DNA of 15,729 nt, taken from positions 1-15,729 of the forward strand of contig JABHNP010000092.1 of NCBI GenBank assembly GCA_018694455.1, given 5' to 3'. Every line of letters starts with the position of its first letter. The stretch's first letter is position 1. Below the pieces are notes generated by a model. That model searched no databases, was not told the DNA's origin, and worked only from the letters and a program-made list of their open reading frames with translations. The translations under genes were made by a program, and so were the position numbers. Source of the DNA: Planctomycetaceae bacterium. GTDB taxonomy: Bacteria; Planctomycetota; Planctomycetia; Pirellulales; UBA1268. Below, in pieces: positions 1 through 8,000 of the stretch.

Positions 1-1776
1 ATTACGAGCCCAATTGTTCCATGTAGGTGCAGCTGTGGAGAGGAATGTAACTCCCATGCCCTTGCCAAATGGCTTCTCGACAGCAAGGAAATTCTTATTC
101 CTTAAGGAAAGAAGACGACGGAGGCCGCTGTCAGCGGAGGGCTGGTACGTGCGTTCAACTGCCATGTAGCGATCGATATTCACAGCGTCGAGAAAAGGGT
201 TTCGTCGGCCGCTCAAAATAGCAACAACGGGATGGTCTTCAGCGGTAATGTCAGGTGCGTTTGGGTTCTGCTGGTCCTTGAGAAGGTCCACAGCACCAGC
301 GAGTGGAACAGGGAATAGTCCTTGCCCGTCGCGAAACATCGATCCATTGATTGCTCGATAATCTGTGTTTGGTCCTACGAAAAAAACGACTCCGCCACCA
401 TTCTGTGCGTAGTCTTCAAGTGGTCTTATTGCTGCTGCATCGAGGCGCGGCACGTCGAGTAGCCACACAGAATCAAATGAATTGAGGTCCAGTGTCGTAA
501 GAGCTCTTGGCGGTTCGACGCGCGGCCGTAGTCCTGTTGCTGCACTGGTGCCAGGATTGAGTGCCGTTGTGAGGTAAAACGAATCGTCGTCAAGGCTGTT
601 CCGATTACTGGTTGTTGTGATTACAAGAACTTCAGCTTCTTCTACTACCTTTACGGTAGCGGTTCGGTCGTTATCAAGAGATAGCCGGTCAGCTGGCAAT
701 TGAACTTGGACCGTGTGCCTGCCGGTATTCTGAAATCGAGATTCGAATTGTATTGTAGCAATATCACCGGGTGGAATCGGATCTATTTGCACGCCAGGCC
801 GATCGAGAAGGTCTTCTTGAATAGCAAGTGACACTTGTTGCGAGGGTGATGACGAGTAATTACGAACAGTGACTTCCCATGGAAGCAGGACATTGGCGAC
901 AGGAGTACCACCAATCATTTCGATGCGTTCGACCACCAGATTTGGTCTCGAAGTGGTGGGCAGAATGTTTACGTCAGATTCGGCTGTGGCCGTGTCGACG
1001 ATGTGGATTTCAATACCTTGGTCTGCAAGGGGCTTCAGTGCCTCGGCAATGTCCGTAGATATAGTCCAGTCATTTTTCCTCAGGTCAGTGAGTAGCCAGA
1101 GGACGCCAGATCCGTCATCGCCTGAAAAGAGTGGTGTGATATTACGAATTGCGGGGGCGATTTGTGTTGTGTTAGCTGAGGGCTGAAGCTTTTTGACACT
1201 GACGCGTGCTGAGTCGACGTTTTTCGGAGTGATGATTTCTGTGTAGATGTCGAATCGGTTTCCTTCGGGCTCTTTTTCGGAAGAGTTGCTCGAATTCTTG
1301 TCCTTTGATTGTGTCAGTTTCGAAATGCGTCCAAGTGAGAAGTCCTGTTGTCCTGATGTCGATACAAGTTCTTCAAGTAATCGTTCGATCATCGTGCATC
1401 CACGGCTCATCGCGGTTGTTGGAGGCGCATCAGGTGAGACTTCGGTTCTGAGCACCTCACCCATTGAGTAGCTGTCGTCAAGAAGCACGACGTGCCTGGT
1501 TCGGCTGCTACCAAGTATGCTGCCCACATTTGTCACCCAGCGAGGTTGTGCGAAGAGCAGGACAAGACCCACGATCGCTAAAACTCGGAGCAATAAGAGC
1601 AGAAGTTGCCTTAAAAGAATCCGTGTGCGGTATTTTCGTTGGCTTGCAAGCAGGAACTCCATGGCCGGCCAGCGAACAATTCGATGCCGCAGCAGATTTA
1701 TGAGATGTATGACGATAGGTACTGCAGCTAACGGCAGTCCCCACCACAGTAGCGTTATGAAGTCAAATGAAGGCAT
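1..1776 (-). CDS. BatA-type membrane protein with von Willebrand-like domain (C-terminus beyond window)
   Basis: The minus-strand frame is open from an ATG at 1776 to the window edge: 592 codons with no stop, so the gene is 3'-truncated only by the window. An in-frame TGA lies just upstream of the ATG. Two N-terminal hydrophobic segments (about residues 7-25 and 54-76) flank an HLINLLRHR / WPAMEFL stretch typical of the BatA N-terminal domain. A von Willebrand-like domain follows, with a MIDAS DxSxS motif in DDSYSMG (100-106), a candidate metal Thr at 203/204 and Asp231 in LLTD. Residues about 278-378 look like an Ig/CARDB-type beta domain, and 380-592 like a glutamine-amidotransferase-type fold, as in large planctomycete BatA proteins. 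It starts 51 bp after the DUF58 gene and ends the visible operon. BatA-type proteins work with MoxR ATPases at the inner membrane. The client here is unknown. The family call is confident; domain boundaries beyond residue 240 are inferred. Confidence 0.88.
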   Translation of the reverse strand, partial: MPSFDFITLLWWGLPLAAVPIVIHLINLLRHRIVRWPAMEFLLASQRKYRTRILLRQLLLLLLRVLAIVGLVLLFAQPRWVTNVGSILGSSRTRHVVLLDDSYSMGEVLRTEVSPDAPPTTAMSRGCTMIERLLEELVSTSGQQDFSLGRISKLTQSKDKNSSNSSEKEPEGNRFDIYTEIITPKNVDSARVSVKKLQPSANTTQIAPAIRNITPLFSGDDGSGVLWLLTDLRKNDWTISTDIAEALKPLADQGIEIHIVDTATAESDVNILPTTSRPNLVVERIEMIGGTPVANVLLPWEVTVRNYSSSPSQQVSLAIQEDLLDRPGVQIDPIPPGDIATIQFESRFQNTGRHTVQVQLPADRLSLDNDRTATVKVVEEAEVLVITTTSNRNSLDDDSFYLTTALNPGTSAATGLRPRVEPPRALTTLDLNSFDSVWLLDVPRLDAAAIRPLEDYAQNGGGVVFFVGPNTDYRAINGSMFRDGQGLFPVPLAGAVDLLKDQQNPNAPDITAEDHPVVAILSGRRNPFLDAVNIDRYMAVERTYQPSADSGLRRLLSLRNKNFLAVEKPFGKGMGVTFLSTAAPTWNNWARN

Positions 1777-1827
1777 CGTTATGACTTTTGCTCACTGTGG
1801 GAATTCGATGTATACATAAAATGTGGT

Positions 1828-2751
1828 CTACGATCGGCCACGTGTCTTTGATCGTCGGGATAGAAATTTGACAAGAGTTTTGTCGACAGCCTGGCTTGTT
1901 CTCACAAGCTGATAGTCACATTGAGAGGCAGCGGATCGATGACGCACCTCTCCGAGGAATTGCTCCATTGCTTGAAGGTAACCATCTCGTAAAGCACGAG
2001 GGTTACAGCTAATCTCACCACCCAGTTCGAGTCCTTCAAATCGTGTGGGGCCATCAAAAGGAAAGTCAAGTTCATCATCGTCTAGTATGTGACATATCGC
2101 AACATCATGGCCTCTTTGTCTCAAAACTTGGAGGCCCTTATAGAGTGCGTCTCTTTCGCCGAATAAGTCTGAAAAAATGATTACGAGACCTCGCCGTGGC
2201 AGGTTCTCGGCAAGGTTGCGAAGAACGGCATGAAAATCAGAGCAATGTTTCTGACGAGGTCTTTCCAGTTCAGCGATAAGGCTACTAAGGTGTGATCTAT
2301 TTGTGCGAGCCGGCACACTGGTTCGAACCTGTTCGTCAAAGACCGAAGCACCAACGGCATCTCCTTGAGAAAGCCCAAGCCATGCGAGACTCGTCGCAAG
2401 AGTGGCGGCGTAGTCGTACTTTGTCAGTCCCTTGGTCTGGTCAAAACGAGGTGGGATATAGTCCATGCTGGCAGACCCATCAACGAGAAGAAAGAGCCGA
2501 AGGTTTGTCTCATTTTCGTATTCCTTGACGTAGAATCTGTCTTGCCGTCCCCAGACCTTCCAGTCAACGCGTCTAAGATCATCCCCACGGGTGTATTCAC
2601 GATGTTGCAGAAACTCGACAGAGTTTCCCTTGTACGGGCTTTTGTGCATGCCCGTAAGAACACCTTCTACAACCGCTCGAGCTCGTAGGTCGAGTCGTCC
2701 GATACGAGCGAGTACCTCAGGAGGCAAATATTGTCTGGAAGCGGGGGTCAC
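1828..2751 (-). CDS. DUF58 domain protein (MoxR partner, vWA-like)
   Basis: A 307-aa soluble protein with the DUF58 hallmark RGDDLRRVDWKVWGRQD at about residues 55-71, followed by a von Willebrand-like core. The MIDAS DxSxS is intact as DGSAS (91-95), and a further acidic residue is Asp195 in IIFSDLF. No membrane segment is visible, unlike longer DUF58 proteins with two N-terminal helices. The start is GTG at 2751, 35 bp inside the end of the MoxR gene; a GAGG lies about 12 bases upstream. The conserved QYLPPEVLARI segment begins at residue 7, so a start much further downstream would cut into the family's conserved N-terminus. DUF58 proteins are almost always encoded next to MoxR and are thought to be adaptors or effectors of that ATPase. 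The overlap suggests translational coupling. Confidence 0.93.
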   Translation of the reverse strand: MTPASRQYLPPEVLARIGRLDLRARAVVEGVLTGMHKSPYKGNSVEFLQHREYTRGDDLRRVDWKVWGRQDRFYVKEYENETNLRLFLLVDGSASMDYIPPRFDQTKGLTKYDYAATLATSLAWLGLSQGDAVGASVFDEQVRTSVPARTNRSHLSSLIAELERPRQKHCSDFHAVLRNLAENLPRRGLVIIFSDLFGERDALYKGLQVLRQRGHDVAICHILDDDELDFPFDGPTRFEGLELGGEISCNPRALRDGYLQAMEQFLGEVRHRSAASQCDYQLVRTSQAVDKTLVKFLSRRSKTRGRS

Positions 2752-3763
2752 GCGTCAGTTCATCCTCGTGGGCGGGGGTTGTCTCAATGAGTTTTTCAAT
2801 AATGGAGTCCGCCGACACACCCTCACTTTCTGCAGCAAAGCCGACAACAATTCGGTGTCGGAGTACCGGGGCGGCGAGGGACTGAACATCCTCAATTGTT
2901 ACGTGTGGTCTCCCTTGGAGGAGGGCTCTGGCTTTGCAGCCCAAGATCAGGTTTTGAACAGCGCGTGGACCAGCACCCCAAGCAAGTTGATCAGAAACGA
3001 AATCGGGAACACCCTCAGCACCAACACGTGTTTGCCGAACGATCGCGAGTGCATAGCGAGCAATATGGTCACTCAGGGGAACTTCACGAACACTTTTTTG
3101 GAGTGCGATAATTTCCTGTGCCGTGAGTACGGGTTCAACTTCCGTAGAGTGGTTTCCTGTTGTTCGCTGAGCAATCTCGAACTCTTCAGAAAAAGATGGG
3201 TACTGGACAAAAACTTTGAACATAAAACGATCTTGCTGTGCTTCAGGCAGTGGGTACGTGCCTTCTTGCTCAATAGGGTTTTGTGTTGCAAGAACGAAAA
3301 ACGGGTCGGTGAGTTTGTGTTGCGTACGTCCGACGCTTACCTGGCGTTCTTGCATAGCTTCGAGCAAGGCAGATTGAGTTTTTGGTGGAGTTCTGTTTAT
3401 CTCGTCAGCAAGAATCACGTTTGCGAACAAGGGGCCTTCAAGAAAGCGTAGGTTTCGGCTTCCACTACTTCGATCTTCTTCAAGAACCTCGGTGCCAATG
3501 ATGTCTGCTGGCATAAGGTCGGGAGTGAATTGGATTCTACTAAAAGCCAAGTCAAGAGTTTTTGCAAGGGTGCTAATAAGCAAAGTTTTCGCAAGCCCAG
3601 GAACACCCTCAAGTAAACAGTGCCCTTGAGAAAAAAGACAGATAAGCAATTCATCAATGACGTGTTGTTGGCCAACAATGACCCGGGAAAGCTGTTCAAC
3701 AATCTTTTCGTGAGCATTGTGTAGCCGGTCAGTAGTTGGTGGAAGTTGGGGTTCGGACGGCAT
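2717..3763 (-). CDS. MoxR-family AAA+ ATPase
   Basis: A 348-aa AAA+ ATPase of the MoxR family. Visible elements are Walker A GVPGLAKT (53-60), Walker B VILADEIN (116-123), sensor 1 LATQNP (158-163), an arginine finger in LPEAQQDRF (Arg179), sensor 2 in GAGPRAVQ (Arg267), and the C-terminal AAA lid domain to about residue 330. Length and motifs are normal for the family and no key residue is missing. The ATG at 3763 has a GGAG six bases upstream (3770-3773), the best Shine-Dalgarno in this operon. MoxR ATPases act as chaperone-like motors that assemble or activate proteins, often inserting metal cofactors, together with vWA-domain partners. Here the partners are the DUF58 and BatA-type genes directly downstream. 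The client is not shown by the sequence. Confidence 0.96.
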   Translation of the reverse strand: MPSEPQLPPTTDRLHNAHEKIVEQLSRVIVGQQHVIDELLICLFSQGHCLLEGVPGLAKTLLISTLAKTLDLAFSRIQFTPDLMPADIIGTEVLEEDRSSGSRNLRFLEGPLFANVILADEINRTPPKTQSALLEAMQERQVSVGRTQHKLTDPFFVLATQNPIEQEGTYPLPEAQQDRFMFKVFVQYPSFSEEFEIAQRTTGNHSTEVEPVLTAQEIIALQKSVREVPLSDHIARYALAIVRQTRVGAEGVPDFVSDQLAWGAGPRAVQNLILGCKARALLQGRPHVTIEDVQSLAAPVLRHRIVVGFAAESEGVSADSIIEKLIETTPAHEDELTRDPRFQTIFAS

Positions 3764-3909
3764 TCACGACTCCAGAGACATTTTCGAGGGTTTGCATTGC
3801 GTTAGATAAAAACAAACGAACATTCAAATGATACTCCCTAACGGCTGGTGGAACCAACTGCCTGTTCATGACGTACGTCCCGGCAGTGTAAGATGCTCAC
3901 CAAAGCCCC

Positions 3910-5016
3910 CTAACGCTGGTAGATCGGAAGCATCCCGGCATTCAGCTGGAGAATCGTAAGGTTTGTAGAAGTTGTATAAACAGGTCCAATATAGCCCTGC
4001 TGCCAAAATACTCCTGCGCGATCTTTTGTCGCCTCTGCAATTAATCGCTTTTCGATTTGACGTCGATAGTCAGACCACTTTTGGCCACCTTCTCGATACA
4101 TTACTTGAGAATAGTAGTAGTGGGCGTAGTGCCAATGACCAAACCCAGCGTTTGCAATGTTGCCGAGATGCTTCTCTGCATAGGTCAGCATTCGAGGAAC
4201 ATGTGTGTCATCATACTCACCAGCATTAAATAGGCATGCAATAGCTGCAGCCGAAATTGCTGGGCGTCCTCCGCCTCCTTTCGAACTGTATTGAACACCA
4301 CCGTCTGGCATTGTGCACTTATGGATGTATGCAATAGCCCGATCGATTGTCTCTCGGGGAACCGAAATGCCTGCATTACGACAACCTCGAAGCCCCTGTA
4401 CCTGTGTGATTGTTGTTGATCCCTCATCGAAATCATTCCCGTCCTTTGCGCTCACGTACCCCCAGCCCCCATCCTTTGTTTGTGCTCGTCCCGAGAATTC
4501 TACGGCGCTCTCAAGCACTTTGATGACTTCGTTTCGTCGAGCAAGGTCTTCTTCTTCACCAAGAACTTGTGACAAAAAGAGCATTGAAAATCCATGGCCG
4601 TATGTGTAGCGGTCATCTGTTTTGGGATCACCGATGAGGCCATTTGGTCGGGATCGACTCACGAGGTAATCAACCGCCTGTGCTATCGAGTCAGCATGTT
4701 TGCCTTGAGTTGGGGTAGAGCCTTCAAGAAGCAGAGCTGTTCCCGCAAGTGCTGTCATCGCAGTTGGATACCGTCCTTCGTTGGCCGTCCAGTTGCCACG
4801 TCTTGACTGATTTGCTGCGAGCCAGTCGAGACCGCCTTCTACAGCCTCCTGTACGTCGATCGAGGCTGCGCGAGTGGTATCAAGGTGCTGGCTCGATGAT
4901 TGAACGACAGCAATGAGAAGAAACGATGTCAGTGTTGACAATACCGTTTTTCGGTCGATTCCTGCTCTCGCATACCAAATGTTTTTGTTCATTTTTTGAG
5001 TTTCTCGCGACTGCAT
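3910..5016 (-). CDS. Exported prenyltransferase/squalene-oxidase repeat protein (alpha/alpha toroid)
   Basis: A 368-aa protein with one hydrophobic segment near the N-terminus (about 25-40), read as a signal peptide or anchor, followed by repeats of the terpene-cyclase/prenyltransferase fold. Repeat cores are visible at about 61-97, 137-152, 180-209, 236-262, 290-310 and 340-360; several carry the DGGWGY or DGGVQY turn typical of these repeats. The squalene-hopene cyclase motif DxDDTA is absent. In its place a DFDEGS segment (195-200) precedes TTITQ, and a His cluster HWHYAH (His294, His296, His299) lies near the end. Enzymatic cyclase activity is therefore not supported, and the substrate is unknown. 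The start may be ATG 5016 or ATG 4992 (residue 9); neither has a clear Shine-Dalgarno. It begins 50 bp after the propeller gene and lies 146 bp before MoxR on the same strand, so co-transcription is likely. Confidence 0.88.
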   Translation of the reverse strand: MQSRETQKMNKNIWYARAGIDRKTVLSTLTSFLLIAVVQSSSQHLDTTRAASIDVQEAVEGGLDWLAANQSRRGNWTANEGRYPTAMTALAGTALLLEGSTPTQGKHADSIAQAVDYLVSRSRPNGLIGDPKTDDRYTYGHGFSMLFLSQVLGEEEDLARRNEVIKVLESAVEFSGRAQTKDGGWGYVSAKDGNDFDEGSTTITQVQGLRGCRNAGISVPRETIDRAIAYIHKCTMPDGGVQYSSKGGGGRPAISAAAIACLFNAGEYDDTHVPRMLTYAEKHLGNIANAGFGHWHYAHYYYSQVMYREGGQKWSDYRRQIEKRLIAEATKDRAGVFWQQGYIGPVYTTSTNLTILQLNAGMLPIYQR

Positions 5017-5066
5017 GAAAAAAGGATTTGGGCGGCACCGCTACAAGTGCTTTGATACCAGGAAAT

Positions 5067-8000
5067 TTATTGGCCAATGATTGCTCTTTCAATCCAATAT
5101 TTCAGTTCACTGAGGACGTCTGTGTAGACAAGAGGTTCCTGCTCAGCACGGAAGGGTTCCGTGTCGTCACCGGATAGCCCAGTGAAGTGCAATGTGATTT
5201 TTGGAACATTTCCGCCCATTTGTCGTCGGCTGACTATTCTCATTTCGACAGACGAACTCACGGCATCGCCAATAATGTTCAAGTCAGCTGTGTTTTCAGT
5301 CTGAGGCGCCTCAAGTTGTATTTTGTCGTCGAGGTAGAGCATTGCACCAGTTCGTTTGTCGATGCAGAGAATGCTTAAACGGTAGCGGCCCCTTCCCTGC
5401 CCTACTGATGTGTTTGCCATGCGTAACCGGCGACCAAATATGAGTGTTGGTAGGCCAGTCGGCTGAGGACTTTGAATGATGTGCCGCTGGACAGTAACCG
5501 GCCGCGACCACATCATGTCGCCAGTGAGTTTACTCAGTGACCAGACAGTTGAGGATTCAGCTCTCTCTAGCCCTGGCCCGGCACCGAACCGCTCTACCGC
5601 ATCAATTCCGCGAAAGCGTTTTTCATCACCCATGGTTGTGTTTCGGCTTGCGAACAATATGTAGCGGTCTTGCCAAGAGAGGCATCGAAGCTCCCGAAAC
5701 CTTGTGGGCATTTCTTCGAGTGTTGTTGCAAACTTTGTTTGCCCACTCGCAACATCGATTGCGGTTAACTGGCCATCTGGTGTTATCGCTAAAAATATAT
5801 TGCCCTCGGTAATAACCCCACGTGTCGTCGCTGGGCATTCGCAAATTGTACGGTGGCTTTTGTCGATAATGTCAACAACGGCGAGTTGTAGTTTTTTTTC
5901 TTTATCAGACTTCGCTGGCTGCACGACAAGAAGGTTTCTTCCGGCGATAGCGAGTCTGTTCTCTCGGGCAGGAAGGTCATGGCACGCAATTTTGTGGCCA
6001 TCTGTCATCGACAGGATCTGCGATTTTTTGCCATCTCGGGAGGTTATGCAGAGCACTTCATTATCACCAAATAGTTCTGCTCGTGGAGGAATGTTGCGCC
6101 GTCTCCAGAGGACGTTGCCGGTTCGGATGTCACATACCTCAAGAGACTTTCCAGAAATTATCGGGACGCCTGTTTGATGCGGACGTCCGATACGAAACGA
6201 GGGTATTCTCTGGATTTGATGGTTGCTCAATTCGACCGCAACTTTTGACTGCAGCGGTAATGGGCCAAGAGGTCGCAGAAGTCGTTCCGTAGCGCCTGTA
6301 GGAGTCTGGGTTACAAGGGGTTGTCGTGGTTGAACCAGGCGGTCATCTGTTTTCGCCCAGAGCAGGCGATGTTCACCATCGGCCGGTTCACAAACCTCAA
6401 AAGCGGTAAGAGAGTGGCTGTTTTGAAGGAGCAGGATGTGATCAATGAGGAATGCTGACGTTGATCGCAGCCGAAAATAGCTTGTGAGGTGTGGGTGCTT
6501 TGCTCCCTCAATTTCAATCGAGATAGCATCGCCGATTGGTGTGCCGAATTGGTTACGAAGAATAATGCTTCTGCCCGTATGCTCAAGTGTTGCACCGGGG
6601 AATCCAGAATTTTCGTCATGGACTATTTTGATTTGTGTTGATCTGCTGAGAATATCCGCTGCTGCAGATGCTTCTTGGCTTTGCGTGACTTCCACTTTTC
6701 CGATTGGCCATGTGTCGCGTACAAAGTTGCCTGGAGAGCTAATTTGCTCCAGAGGGTTTTGTGCCAATTGCGAGCGACTGATATCGTTCGCTGTAAGCAG
6801 TTGAAGCTGAAGGAGAATATCCTGTCTTGCAATGCCCGTTAGCCCAATAAGTTCTGTACGCAAGGTCTCCTTGAGAATGCTGGTGGCCTTGTCTTTCAGG
6901 GGACGGTTGCCGAATCTGTTTATAAAAGTTTCTAAAGCAACGCGACGTGTTTCGAGGTCAGGAATTCTTTCTGCCTTGGTGAGAGCAACTTTTTCTTCTT
7001 GATCAATTTTTCGCCGTAGTGTTTTTGGTGTTGATCCGTCAGCAGTAATTTTCTGGGATTGGAGGATTTGCTTGAGTCTTCTTTGGAACCAACGGCTCGA
7101 TTCAATCCAAAGCGAAGAGTCCTCACGATCGTGAATTAAGTTTTCATTTTCTGATAGTTCTAGGCTCGCTACTTGAAGGTAGTTTTCGCATACCTCCCAA
7201 GCTTTGATCGGCTTGCGTGCTTCGAGAAATCCGTCTATGGCGAGCCTGCGGATGCTCGCCGCCATTTGTTGTGACGGTGCTAGCTCGACGCCTTCCGGCC
7301 ACGAGGCACCAGCACCAGCAAAATCATTTTTTAGCGCAAATTCAATCGCTTGGCTGACCGTGATAGCAGAAGGTTTCGGGCCTGCGGGTCCATGTACTCG
7401 CCGAATATCCTTCAAGCCCTCGGCTGTATTTCCTTTGGATAGTTTCAGCTCTCCTCGCCAATGGAGAGCCCATGGATCAGTCGAATCTTTCTGGAACGCT
7501 GTTTCAATGTTCCGCTCGAGATCAGCGGTCTGGTGGTACACGTCAAGGAATTCGAGTCCTTGGGATATGACTTCACCACGGTATGAGACAAGGTTGCCGG
7601 GAAGTGCAGACCCTCGCCCGAGAGAAGTTGCGACGAGCGTGCCATTTGAAAGGTCGATTTCAGCGACAGCAGGTGCGTTTGTTGGGACATAGAGACGCTT
7701 GTTGGAGAGAATGCCTCGGCCACAAATTATTTCATCATTGAGCCCGACGGCTCGCTTCCAGATTATTTTTCCATCATCAAGTGAAATGGCTGCAACTTCT
7801 TTTTGTCCGAGCACGATAACCGTACGGTCGACAATGCCAGCAACATTTACGAAATCAGTACGTGGCGATTGCCAGAGGGCTTCACCGGTCCGGATGTTCA
7901 CGCAATGTAAAAATTCTGAGCCAGCTGGTGTGAGAATTACTTTGTTTCCAGAAATAGTTGGTAGTGCATCAAGCCATTTGCCCCCTCTGGTGTTACTTTC

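Noticed and set aside
2591..3451. A 286-codon open frame on the plus strand opposite MoxR and DUF58
   Set aside because: It lies wholly antisense to two genes with full motif sets, spans their junction, and its translation is Cys-rich with no recognisable domain.
3764..3909. An internal promoter or terminator before MoxR
   Set aside because: No -35/-10 pair with acceptable spacing and no hairpin with a T-tract was found on the minus strand.
3910..5016. Reading this gene as a squalene-hopene cyclase making hopanoids
   Set aside because: It is about half the usual length, has an export signal and lacks DxDDTA; only the fold-type repeats are shared.
5704..6177. A 157-codon plus-strand open frame
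   Set aside because: It is antisense to the second propeller region; no domain or ribosome site supports it.
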